Assembly (NCBI GenBank): GCA_026874595.1
Contig: CM049315.1
Span: 18,809,664-18,873,663, forward strand
Length of the DNA: 64,000 bases
Direction of reading: 5' to 3'
Origin: Sipunculus nudus
Lineage: Eukaryota > Annelida > Sipuncula > Golfingiida > Sipunculidae
Below the pieces are notes generated by a model that saw nothing but the letters and a program-made list of their open reading frames with translations, was not told the origin of the DNA and did not search any database. Of the stretch, positions 36,201 through 45,519 are shown piece by piece; the first letter of the stretch is position 1; the number at the start of each line of letters is the position of its first letter. Position numbers and translations under genes: made by a program.

Positions 36201-39200
36201 ACTTTTGTGCAATGTTAGAAGTAATTACTTAATGATTTGTGCTACATTTCATTTACATTTCACTTTACTGTGGGCATCAAATTCCTGGTTTTCTTTGAGC
36301 AGAATTATAACTTATAAGTGCATTAAAAAAATATTTCCTTTATGATTTGTACACTTTTCAATGCATTCTCAATTTACTGAGGGCATCAAATTTCCACTTG
36401 TGTCTCAATGGCATATAAAGTTGCAGCCAAAGAAACAGTATAAATGGCAGCTATATAAATGCATTATCAACAATTAAATTACTCTATAAATATTCACAGA
36501 TCCAAATAACATGAGCTGAGGGCATTTATCAATACACTAGGATCAACTCTGACTTCTGAGCCTTGTTTTGTACCTCCTTGAAAATTAGCTGGTTTTTTTT
36601 AAAGATATCTTTACCTTTAATTCAAAGTTTTCATCTTCAAACTTTTCACCATAGATGCTCTCTCCTCCAGTGCCGTCCTGGTTGGAAAAATCTCCACCCT
36701 GCACCATAAAATTTTTGATAACTGGAAAAACAAAGAATGAAGGCTAATTTATGATAATAATGTATACAAACTCTTCAGTCATAGGATCAATTGACCAAAA
36801 AGCATTGTACTTAACTCTTTAAGTTCACAATTAAAAATATATTACACAGTTCAATAACTTTCTTTGATTATTATGGTGTATGGTTCAGAAAATTTTGCAG
36901 CCTTATAAGTTATGTCTCTTAAATAGCATTTTATGTGTTTGATCAGTCTTTCTCAGCTGCTATATAACCAGTCCTTACTATGAATAAAATCAACATTGGA
37001 TAAGTCTCTCATGTAAGTATAATCAACATTAGATAAGCCCCTAATATACAGGTAAGTAAAATCAACATTGGATAAGTCCCTAACGTAAGTAAAATCAACA
37101 CTGGCTAAGTCCCTTATATAGGTAAAATCAACATTGGATAATCACAAATATACAGGTAAGTAAAATCAACACTGGATAAGTTCCTAACGTAAGTAAAATC
37201 AACACTGGCTCAGTCCCTTATATAGGTAAAATCAACATTGGATAAGTCACAAATATACAGGTAAGTAAAATCAACATTGGATAAGTTCCTAAGGAAAGTA
37301 AAATCAACATAGGATGTCACTAAAATAAGTAAAATCAACACTAGATAAGTCACTCATATAAGTAAAATCAACACTGGATAAGTCACTCATATAAGTTAAA
37401 TCAACATTGGAAAAGCCCCTAATAAAAGTAAAATCAACACTGAATAAGTCCCTAATAAAGGTAAAATCAACATAGGATAAGTAAATAATATAGGTAAAAT
37501 CAACATTGGATAGGACCTAAAGTAAAGTAAAATCAACATTGGTGAGGTCCCTAAAGTAAGTTAAATCCACACTGGGGAGGTCCCTAAAGTAAGTAAAATC
37601 AACACTGGGGAGGTCCCTAAAGTAAGTAAAATCAACACTGGGGAGGTCCCTAAAGTAAATAAAATCAACATTGGGGAGGTCCCTAAAGTAAGTAAAATCA
37701 AAATTGGGGAGGTCCCTAAGGTAAGTAAAATCAACATTGGGGAGGTCCCTAAAGTAAGTAAAATCAACATTGGGGAGGTCCCTAAAGTAAGTAAAATCAA
37801 CACTGGGGAGGTCCCTAAAGTAAGTAAAATCAACACGGGAGAGATCCCTAAAGTAAGTAAAATCAACATTGGGGAGGTCCCTAAAGTAAGTAAAATCAAC
37901 ATTGGGGAGGTCCCTAACATAAGTAAAATCAACACTGGATAAGTCACTAATATAGGTAAAATCAACATTGGATAGGTCCCTAAAGTTAGTAAAATCAACA
38001 TTGGGGAGGTCTCTAAAGTAAGTAAAATCAACATTGGATAGGTTTATTATAAACTGGGGTTGCCTTTATATTGGCTGGGCTGAAGTGTCATGGGGTTCTT
38101 GTTTTCGCGCTCTATCATTGGTGTAGTAGTATATTTTATTTATTAAATATGAACCTATAAACTGTAGCGACCAAATTATTTCATAAACCACTGATTTCAC
38201 TAATATCTAGGCCTAATGTCCAAATATCTTATGTTTGAACAGTCACAGATGGCTGAGCTGATGCGAGCAGGAAGCATTGACCTGCTGGCTTTAATCAGTT
38301 GAATGTTCAGGGCCAAGGCTCAATCAAATCAAATCATATGCCAGTAAAGGTGTGAGAAACCAACCTGAGACTACAAAACCATGTAATAAGTGTGTTTAAG
38401 GAAACTGTCTTGATAACATAAGGATGTCTAAAGTTACTCCTGTTAATTAAAAGACAAGTCATAATCACCTGCTTAAACAACAATGGACGCCTGTACTGCT
38501 GTAGGTAGCCCCCTTGTTGTAGGATCAAAGGGTCAGGGTTTTCGCATTTAAGCCAACCAGGGTTGGGGTAAGGTACATGTACCTGTAACTAGGTACACCA
38601 CTGAGAGTACCTTTACCTGTACCTGTACCTGGCTGTCATGAGTAGGAAGTACCTTGTACCTGTACCTGGAACTAAAGTACCTGTACCTGGTACCTGGTAT
38701 AAGGTACCCCAGATACAAATTTGGTTTGGTCAAGTAAGGTACTGAGCTGTCATCCCTAGCTGTCAGGGCTGTTATCTAAACCAGGCAGGGGTAATTACTA
38801 AGCTTTCAACCCTGCAGCCTTTGAACTTGACTGGACTTGGGCTAGTAGCATGCTGGCCCAACTACCTCCAGCCTCTACATAGGAAGTTCATTGTGGCTTT
38901 ATCAGATATAAAGGGTACAGAGCAAAGGAAATGGACAGTGTTGCATTTTTACCCCATGTAGATAACTGTTGTCTAGTATGTATAAAGAACATTGGTGTAG
39001 GATAAATGTAGAAGTAAAGAAAATTCATATTATATCACTGAACACTCAACATAAGCCAAACAAAAGTAGAACTTCCAGAAAAACAGTCCTAGCTCACACA
39101 TTAGACTACAGGCCGGTGAGACGCAGATTTTTGGGACGTAGGCCGCCGGGACGTACCCTCTGAAGCGTATCCTGATAGGACGTATTGTTAAAATAAGAGT

Positions 39201-40843
39201 ACATGTATCACTTGTCTGACTGTCTAAACTTTACACGTACTAAAACAAAAAGACTAAGTAATAACAGTTAATTATACTTTCGTTAGTAAACCCTCTCTTG
39301 GGTCACTTTGGGAAATCATTAAGCTCTGTGATCGATGCAACATACATCAAATCAGCACACGTTAATGCCTAGTATATCTGTGTTGGTGTAAACAGTAGTT
39401 TATTGAATCATCAATAAGGATCGGAAAACAGGGCATAGCCCTATATTAATTCCTCTCCTAAGATATATCTGTGTTATCCATTATTACTATATTACCCTCA
39501 TGCACTTATATCGTTGTGTTCCTTAACTGAAGTTTGACAAAATATTTAGTAATTTTATTGTTAATTAGAGCATTATTTTGGCTTAAAGTACGACCATCCC
39601 TCAATAGTGATAAACTCCGGGTATGGTTAACCCATCAGCGTTCTCCAATTTATTGGCCTAACCGGAGGTTTAAATGACTGATAATTACAGGTTTAACTTG
39701 TATATTAATATTTTCCATATTCCTGTTATAATTTTCTCTATTATAAGTATGTTTATTATGTCGTGAGAACATATTAAGTCTGCTCAAACATGAACGAACT
39801 GCTCACCAGAGACCACCGAAGCCGCAGTATAAACGCGGTCACGAGAAACCATTCACCCGACGCGGCCACTCGTACAGTTCAAAGGATGAACCTTTAATTA
39901 ACGGACGAAAAATGTCGATCCAAGGTTTCTGGATGATGAATCATTTATATTGATCTCTTACACGCACTTAATGTATTAAGGAAAGAATAAATATTTACAT
40001 ATTTTGATTATATTCGACTTCTGACAGGACCACATTCCGAATAAAAGACATTATAAATAGACAACAATTTTATGAGAAAAATAACTTTATAGAATAAAAA
40101 ATTAGGTTGGTTGTTATTTTGTTAACTTAAAAATACTACCTGTGCGTAGTATTCAGTTAGTATCATCCGCTCTGGCGAAAGTACGATCGGTGGCGGGTGA
40201 CCTATTTTGGAACAAATTAAGTGCCGCGGTTGGTGTAGACAATAAAACTATCCTGAAAACGATTTCTCTCCAAATTGTATGTGTATATTTAATTTCTCAC
40301 GTGTGTCTGTATGTTGAAACCGCAGTGTTAAAAACTATCCTGCTGATTGAAGATTCCTCTTCAAATTGTGTGTGTGTGTTTTTTTTTATTTCACGGGTCA
40401 GTCTGTGTTGAAACCGCTGAATAGTGAATGACAAATAACAATTATACCTTTGAGTTCCTACTAACCGCTAATTGAGTCCATAAAGAACCGCTAATGAATA
40501 CCCGTCTTCCATCAACCAACCGTCAACTTAATGTAAAACCAGAAGACAAAAATAAATGAAAGAAAGAAAGAAAGAGTTATGTAACGAAGGGAAGAATGAA
40601 GGAAAGACTGAAAGACAAAAGAAAGAAAGAAAGAAAGACTAAAAGAAAATTGAATGAAAGACCGGAGGAAGAAAGGAAGAAGTAAAGAATATGTAACGAA
40701 GGAAGAATGAAGGATATACGGAAAGACTGACAGAAAGAAAAACTGAAAGAAAGAAAGACTGAAAGAAAGATAAAAAAGGAAAAATTGAAAGAAAGACCGG
40801 AAGAGGAAAGAAAGACTGAAAGAAAGAAAGAAAGAAAGACTGA

Positions 40844-40887
<44 letters not shown>

Positions 40888-43800
40888 AACATGAATCGAA
40901 AGGAAAGGATGAAGGAAAGACTGAAAGAAAGATAGAAAGACTGAAAGAAAGAAAGGCTGAAGGAAAAAATGATTGAAAGAAAGACTGAAAGAAAGAAAGA
41001 AAGACTGAAAGAAAGAAAGAAAGATAGACTGAAAGAAAGAATGAAAGAAAGAAAACAAAAAGACTGAAAGAAAGAATGACAGAAAGAAAAAAAGAAAGAA
41101 AGAAAAAAAGAAAGAAAGAATCATGTAACAAATGGAAGGTTGAAGGAAAGACTGAAGGAAAGAAAGAAAGAAAGAAAGATAGAAAGAAAAAAAGAAAGAA
41201 AGAAAGAAAGAAAGAAAGAAACATGTATCGAAGGGAAGGATGAAGGAAAGACTGAAAGAAAGATAGAAAGACTGAAAGATAGAAAGGCTGAAAGAAAAAA
41301 ATGATTGAAATAAAGACTGAAAGAAAGAAAGAAACATGTATCGAAGGGAAGGATGAAAGAAAGACTGAAAGAAAGAAGGAAAGAAAAACTGAAAGAAAGA
41401 ATGAAAGAACGAAAACAAAAAGACTGAAAGAAAGAATGAAAGAAAGAAAAAAAAGAAAGAAAGAAAGAAAGAGTCATGTAACGAATGGAAGGTTGAAGGA
41501 AAGACTGCATGAAAGAAAGAAAGACTGAAAGAAAGAAAGGCTGAAAGAAAGAAAGACTGAATGAAAGAAAGTAAGACTGAAAGAAAGAAAGAAAGACTGA
41601 AAGAAAGAATGAAAGACTGAAAGAAAGAAAGAATGAACGACTGAAAGAAAGAAACGAAGGGAAGAAAGAAGGATGGAAGGAGCGAAGAAGGAAGGGAATT
41701 ATAATTAATTACTTATAATTAATGTTTGTGGCTTACTATTGATTGACTCCAGATGAACTCACAGACTCAGCTGTGGTGACGATCATAGGTGTTACTCAGG
41801 AGGGTTCGTTTAGCGTAGTTTAAGTCATAAAAAATACACTTATAAAAGAGAGACGTATCTGGGCAGGATGTATACACGCAGGGTTCGTTTAGCGTAGTTT
41901 TAGCCATAAAAAATACACTTATGAAAAAGGGACGTACACCGGCAGAAAGTATACACGCAGGGTTCGTTTAGCGTAGATTTAGCCATAAAAAATACACTTA
42001 TGAAAGAGAGACGTAGACGGGCAGAAAGTATACACGCAGGGTTCGTTTAGCGTAGTTTTAGTCATAAAAAATACACTTATGAAAGAGAGACGTAGACGGG
42101 CAGAAAGTATACACGCAGGGTTCGTTTAGCGTAGTTTTAGTCATAAAAAATACACTTATGAAAGAGAGACGTAGACGGGCAGAAAGTATACACGCAGGGT
42201 TCGTTTAGCGTAGTTTTAGTCATAAAAATACACTTTTGAAAGAGAGACGTAGACGGGCAGGAGGTAAACACGCCGGGTCCCGCATTACGACACGCCTAAT
42301 TGGTGACGGGGCGATGTTTATGGAGTGCGTCTTACCAGCCACTCGTCATTGTTTATATAGTGCGTCCTGCCGCCCTGCGTTTTATCGCACGGTCCGTTGG
42401 GACGTACGTCTTATCGGGATGCGTCTCACCGGGTGCACACCACACATTACATACAGGTGCTCAAAATATCCTCAGTGTGACTTTCTGCCATGAACATGTG
42501 TATTGTTACTTCTGATTTTGTATGTATCATTGTCATGAAGTTAATCTATAAAACTGATTGTAAGATTTTCCCTTTCAGTCAAGCTATTAACCCTCTTTAC
42601 TCATTATAAGCTCATTATAATACAAATTAAAGGAAATGTTCAAGTGTAACATTAATCAATGTGGGGCTGTGTAAGGCCCAAGTGCAATTAGAATTATCAT
42701 GCACTTTGACACAATAGAACATAAGAGCAAATGCACAAAGTGAAATTACTACAGTGATTACGTAAGTGCGCAGCACCTCAATTAGGGTTTCATTGGCCGC
42801 TGACACTTGTACAGACAGGGGTTATTAACCCTGGCAGCTTCGCTTTACATAATTATACAATCAAGGTCCAACCCGCATGATGTGTGAATAGAGTCACAAT
42901 GGAGGCAGAAATTAGTGTACAGCTTCATACAAAATACATACATTGCACCGGAAAACCTCCAGCTTTTTGTGGACCCTCGTTGATCGCTTTGTCGGCATTT
43001 GATGTGAAATTATCTTGGAACTGGTATTACTGCCAAGGGTTCCAGACATGACAATAAACAGGATTATGACAATATTCCATGATATTAAACAGTCAAATTT
43101 ACCATTCTTTATTTAGTAAATGGTTTGGGATTTCAGATTTATGTGACAATAAACAGGATTTTCTATTAACCGATATGGCACAAAGTGGGCTTGACTGTAT
43201 TGTACCCATCATTCTCCCTGTATCAGTTCAAGTAAATAGACCAGGTTCATTGGACATCACTATGTGGCTGAAGAAGGGGTCTCCCTTAAAGAAGCACCGG
43301 ACCTAATGACTGCCTGACCTAAGTGAGTGTACATAAGGTGAGAGTACACAGATCTGGAAAGCAGCAAACAATTAGATCAACCAACTTAATTCCAAGCGAC
43401 ATAGGGGGGAATACAACCACAACGAAGAGAACAAGTGACTGGCAATAGCGAGGTCAGCAACTGGTATATGGCAAGCAAAAACAGCTAAGAAATTCGATAT
43501 CAGCAAATCCACTGGCAGATTAATTAAACAATGTTTGCACCATGTTAAAGAAGCATTCATTTAGTCCCAATTTAACAAAGTGGATTTTGAAAATTGTCCT
43601 GGTTCACATTTTTGCAATTTCAAATAATATTACCATTGACAAAAGGTACCTTACAGGTGTACTTGCTGATAGATAACAGGTGTACTTGCTGAAACCTTTC
43701 ACGTGTACTTGGTGTACTTGCTGATACTTTACAGGTGTACTTGCTGATACCTTAAACATGTACTTGCTGACACCATACAGGTGTACTTGCTGATACCTTA

Positions 43801-44023
43801 CAGGTGTACATACTGACACCTTACAAGTGTACTTGATAACACATAACAGGTTTATTTGCTGACACTTTACATGTGCACTTACTTCTGTGAAATGGACATC
43901 CCTTGTAATGAAGTGGTTTTCCAGTTGATGCCCCAGTTCCTTTTTCCCCAGTGCAGAGAGCTCTGAAGTTCTCAGCAGTTTTTGGCACAACATCTTTGAA
44001 CAATTCAAATACTATCCTCCCAA
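27168..44023 (-). CDS. PPID: PPID / cyclophilin 40 (10 exons, first coding exon not found)
   Basis: Cyp40 is a peptidyl-prolyl cis-trans isomerase with a C-terminal TPR domain that binds the C-terminal tail of Hsp90 and works in steroid-receptor-type chaperone complexes. Exons: 43883-44023, 36615-36721, 35946-36137, 35228-35353, 34672-34778, 32236-32328, 30348-30405, 29937-30023, 29197-29239, 27168-27256. Joined, they give 347 codons plus a stop with no interruption; the human protein has 370 residues. The catalytic Arg (FHR) and the Phe and Gln of FMVQGGDF are present. The residue equivalent to Trp121 of cyclophilin A is His ([12 protein letters not shown]), as usual for Cyp40, which lowers cyclosporin affinity. 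The missing N-terminus is only about 25-30 residues. The gene lies upstream of HERC2 on the same strand. Confidence 0.95.
27257..27639. other. PPID last intron, nothing recognised
   Basis: No structure seen. Confidence 0.55.
27640..27932 (-). repeat. tRNA-derived SINE, family 2
   Basis: The minus strand has an A-box-like TGGTGTAATGGTTGAG and, about 45 bases on, a degenerate B box around AAGAATCCCAGTC, then a 190-base body unlike family 1. Single copy in the window, so the family call rests on the promoter-like head alone. Confidence 0.55.
28357..28554 (-). repeat. tRNA-derived SINE, family 3
   Basis: The minus strand has an A-box region GACAGCTGAGTGGTAAAACG and a perfect B box GGGTTCGATCCCC, followed by the motif GTGGTTTTCTCCGGGTACTC then CGGTTTCCTCC. 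I recall this tail block recurring in SINEs of several marine invertebrates. It lies in the last intron of PPID, same orientation as the gene. Confidence 0.8.
28555..29196. other. PPID intron, one repeat trace
   Basis: Around 28808-28850 (GGGGTGGATACAAGACTTTA followed by GAAAAGGGGGGTG) the sequence resembles an element terminus and the segment near 12284. Otherwise nothing. Confidence 0.4.
29197..29239 (-). CDS. PPID: PPID exon 10
   Basis: 43 bases, phase 0 to 1, from TTTACAG to AAAG|GTGAGG. It encodes [14 protein letters not shown], the end of the third TPR (aligned with DLKKAQGIAPEDK of the vertebrate protein). Confidence 0.9.
29240..29936. other. PPID intron, nothing recognised
   Basis: Very AT-rich; no repeat or coding signal seen. 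Confidence 0.55.
29937..30023 (-). CDS. PPID: PPID exon 9 (TPR motif 3)
   Basis: 87 bases, phase 0, from TTGCAG to TTG|GTATTA. It encodes [20 protein letters not shown] and ALKELDQAL, the third TPR with the NTKALxRxxQA signature. Confidence 0.95.
30024..30347. other. PPID intron, nothing recognised
   Basis: No structure seen. Confidence 0.55.
30348..30405 (-). CDS. PPID: PPID exon 8 (TPR motif 2)
   Basis: 58 bases, phase 2 to 0, from TTCACAG to GAG|GTAAAT. It encodes [19 protein letters not shown], the second TPR helix pair (N-x-A-x-x-KL-x-x-Y pattern). It was assembled by eye from conserved spacing. Confidence 0.9.
30505..31942. mobile_element. element with a 145-bp tandem core and a 3' hairpin
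   Basis: After a head with GGTCCTCAGAGGGCCCCG come about eight copies of a unit of roughly 145 bases (landmarks GGCCATATTGGAATTCC, AGGTACCAATCATCCCTGTG, CGCGAAAGAAAATCAGCG) from about 30590 to 31850. The tail has a perfect hairpin (GGGC-CCGCTTG-T-CAAGCGG-GCCC) followed by CTAAT. This layout resembles the bivalve pearl elements and Helitron-related interspersed elements. No transposase. Confidence 0.7.
32236..32328 (-). CDS. PPID: PPID exon 7
   Basis: 93 bases, phase 2 in and out, from TTGTAG to AATAT|GTAAGC. It encodes [20 protein letters not shown] and a conserved helix ending LPLMLN. The first part is variable and acidic, as in other Cyp40s. Confidence 0.88.
32329..32640. other. PPID intron, nothing recognised
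   Basis: Very AT-rich intron start; no structure seen. Confidence 0.55.
32641..34640. mobile_element. decayed repeat with a 290-bp tandem core
   Basis: A core of three copies of about 290 bases starts near 33192, 33481 and 33773. Each carries TGGCTCCTGTGACCTT, CTTTGACCTTGTGACC and GAAAATGCATCCACAATC. Flanks repeat phrases such as TTTTCACCAAATATGG and GGTCAAGGTCACTCTC. Near the end lies a hairpin TCCTGC-AGCGGCG-GCAGGA. Exact ends are uncertain. Short open frames on the minus strand reflect the repeat period, not genes. Confidence 0.6.
34672..34778 (-). CDS. PPID: PPID exon 6 (TPR motif 1)
   Basis: 107 bases, phase 0 to 2, from TTTTCAG to AAG|GTAAGT. It encodes [20 protein letters not shown] and KYKKSLR, the first TPR helix pair with the GNxxFKxxxxxxAxxxY pattern that holds the Hsp90 carboxylate clamp. 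Confidence 0.94.
34779..35227. other. PPID intron, nothing recognised
   Basis: AT-rich, no structure seen. Confidence 0.55.
35228..35353 (-). CDS. PPID: PPID exon 5 (end of isomerase domain and acidic linker)
   Basis: 126 bases, phase 0, from TTTGCAG to GAT|GTAATG. It encodes [18 protein letters not shown] and the acidic linker ending [10 protein letters not shown] that joins the isomerase to the TPR domain. Confidence 0.94.
35354..35945. other. PPID intron, nothing recognised
   Basis: AT-rich, no structure seen. Confidence 0.55.
35946..36137 (-). CDS. PPID: PPID exon 4
   Basis: 192 bases, phase 0, from TTTTAG to AAG|GTATGG. It encodes [20 protein letters not shown] and [20 protein letters not shown], the most conserved cyclophilin segment. 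Confidence 0.96.
36138..36614. other. PPID intron, nothing recognised
   Basis: Two loose copies of a GTGGGCATCAAATTCC-like segment near 36270 and 36380; nothing else. Confidence 0.5.
36615..36721 (-). CDS. PPID: PPID exon 3
   Basis: 107 bases, phase 1 to 0, from TTCCAG to AAG|GTAAAG. It encodes [20 protein letters not shown] and [16 protein letters not shown], carrying the catalytic Phe and Gln and the substrate-binding loop. Confidence 0.95.
36980..38045. repeat. 33-bp minisatellite in PPID intron
   Basis: About 30 tandem units of 33 bases, most regular from 37520 to 38045 (GGGGAGGTCCCTAAAGTAAG then TAAAATCAACATT) and more degenerate and variable in length before that. As 33 is a multiple of three, a spurious open frame with an 11-residue repeat appears on the minus strand. 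Each unit contains splice-site-like sequence on both strands (see findings). Confidence 0.92.
38046..38553. other. PPID intron, nothing recognised
   Basis: No structure seen. Confidence 0.5.
38554..38712. repeat. palindromic GTACCT/AGGTAC-rich foldback
   Basis: About 160 bases filled with GTACCTGTACCTG and its complement. The ends TTGGGGTAAGGTAC and GGTACCCCAGA are inverted, so the whole block can fold back on itself. It may be a small MITE; no target duplication is evident. Confidence 0.6.
38713..39094. other. PPID intron, nothing recognised
   Basis: No structure seen. Confidence 0.5.
40541..41697. repeat. polypurine GAAA satellite
   Basis: About 1.15 kb almost entirely of purines on the plus strand, built from GAAA tetramers with regular GACTGAAA interruptions. 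A larger block with ATGAATCGAAAGGAAAGGAT or ATGTATCGAAGGGAAGGATG and AAAAATGATTGAAA recurs near 40890 and 41222, giving a higher-order period of about 330 bases. Long open frames on the minus strand (Phe/Leu/Ser only) are artefacts. Confidence 0.95.
41802..42275. repeat. six tandem copies of a 79-bp unit
   Basis: Units start with GGGTTCGTTTAGCGTAG at 41802, 41881, 41960, 42039, 42118 and 42197, exactly 79 bases apart, and continue through CATAAAAAATACACTTATGA and GACGTAGACGGGCAGAAAG. The middle units are nearly identical. Confidence 0.95.
42450..43637. other. PPID intron, nothing recognised
   Basis: No repeat, RNA gene or coding signal seen. Confidence 0.5.
43638..43882. repeat. 23-bp minisatellite abutting a PPID splice donor
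   Basis: About ten units of the form CAGGTGTACTTGCTGATACC then TTA, the last ones more degenerate. The array runs up to the donor of the PPID exon at 43883-44023, and the donor-proximal intron (minus strand AAGTGCACATGTAAAGTGTC then AGC) is itself a recognisable unit. Confidence 0.88.
43883..44023 (-). CDS. PPID: PPID exon 2 (first one visible)
   Basis: 141 bases, phase 1 in and out, from TTTTTCAG to AGAA|GTAAGTG. It encodes [20 protein letters not shown] and [20 protein letters not shown], the second and third conserved cyclophilin blocks. The donor sits at the edge of a 23-bp minisatellite whose units resemble the donor region (see findings). Confidence 0.95.
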
Positions 44024-44596
44024 CTGAAAAAAAAATCTTTCTTCAATCCATGTTGTCAATGATTAAACAGGAACATTTACTGAACAAGTAATAAAAACAG
44101 AATGTGAATGCCCGAATCCAAATATATGACCACTAAACATATGACCCAGAGTACTTATTGCTCTATCAAAGGATATTATAAGAATAACCAAAGTCAGTCT
44201 ATTGAATATGTAGAGAAAACTTTGTCATAACATAAACCAATCATAACAACTAAATACCCTGGTTCCTATTTGGCAGATTATACATTATACAATTGCAACC
44301 AGTATCTTTAATGACATAAACAGCAAAATTTCAAGGCAATCCATGCATGGTAATTGTGAAAGTTGCTTTTTGTGTGAATTTTTTGCTGAATTGGACCGAC
44401 TTGAAAAATGTTGGTTGCCTGATGAATAGGTGCATTTGCTGCAGCCATTTAATTAATCAAAATTTACATTATTCCCCTCTCTCTGAGTTCTCATTTCCAT
44501 GTCAAGTTGTTTGTATCATTGTGCTGTTTACATGAAAATATGTACATCTTATTATCAATACGGCCCAAACTGCCCCAGTCCAGAGCAAAAACTACA
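44024..44596. other. PPID intron upstream of exon 2, nothing recognised
   Basis: AT-rich. The missing first coding exon of PPID is not here. Confidence 0.5.
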
Positions 44597-45519
44597 AGGG
44601 ACCCATGGGTCACGGCGCTCAGCTGTTATATATGATAAAAAATATGATTTGGGAAAGAGGCACATGCTTGTTTTGTGTGGTAATAAATATAAGCTTTATT
44701 ATGAGTTGTTGGTGTTTAGCTTATGTATGATTTTGATAGTATCTTTGGAGACAGGGAAGAGGACTGATTTCATTTATTTTATTAACAAATGGAGTGCTAT
44801 TGTCACACAGATTTTGACTTGGCCATATAACTTATAAGCAGCACATATAATAAAAGAGTTTAACTATTTATTAAAATTTAATAACAAATATTGTGCCAAT
44901 ATAATTTTTATTAAAATAAAATAATAAGAAAATCATATGTGAGCTTATGCGATGGTGTGGCGTCGTCCGTGGTCTGTACGTTAACCCATACTATCTTGAA
45001 AAGGGCAAGAATTAGCATCACGAAATTTTATGCATAAAATTGGTCATCTAAAAAACTCTATCGGATTTTGCTTAATTTTTGGCTAACTGCATTTTCTTGG
45101 ATTTTATAGGGAAAAAGCTAAAAAAAGCTTAAAAAATCTTCTTCTCCGAATCTGTTCAGCCAATTTGTCCAATATTTTACAGAAATAATTCCTGGAACAA
45201 TCTCTCTCAAGTTTGTTCGAATGGTTTAAGTTCGGTGATTTTTGGCCGAGTTACAGGAAGTTGAACTTGGTCATCTGTCCAAAAAAACATACTAAAATTA
45301 CAATCTCTGAAATGGCTTGAGCTATCATCACCAAATTTTATGCCAATGTTGGTCACATGAGTCATATCTGAAATCCAGGTATTGGTGGCGCCACCTGCAT
45401 CGGCCTTTTTTGTACAGGGGTCATCAGTGACAGTATCATACTGACAGCTACAAATAACTTCTTCTCTGAAACAAATAACTTCTTCTCTGAAAGGATATGG
45501 CCAAATTGTTTAATATTGC

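Larger units (their letters stand above)
39104..42440. mobile_element. 3.3-kb element with 9-bp target duplication
   Basis: Flanked on both sides by CACACATTA (39095-39103 and 42441-42449). The inverted ends share CCGGTGAGACGCA and continue as short degenerate sub-repeats of the type GATAAGACGTA and GGGACGTA. The interior holds a GA-rich satellite (40541-41697) and six copies of a 79-bp repeat. A 9-bp duplication fits the Mutator-like superfamily, but no transposase is present, so the class is inference. It lies in the large PPID intron between exons 2 and 3. Confidence 0.65.

Noticed and set aside
37561-38034. 157-codon open frame with an 11-residue repeat on the minus strand
   Set aside because: Artefact of the 33-bp minisatellite period inside a PPID intron.
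40512-41510. Long open frames of up to 259 codons on the minus strand, rich in Phe, Leu and Ser
   Set aside because: They are translations of the GAAA satellite; no stop arises because of the repeat, and composition is unlike a real protein.
41802-42275. Regular array that could be mistaken for a CRISPR
   Set aside because: Units are continuous repeats without unique spacers, and the DNA is eukaryotic.
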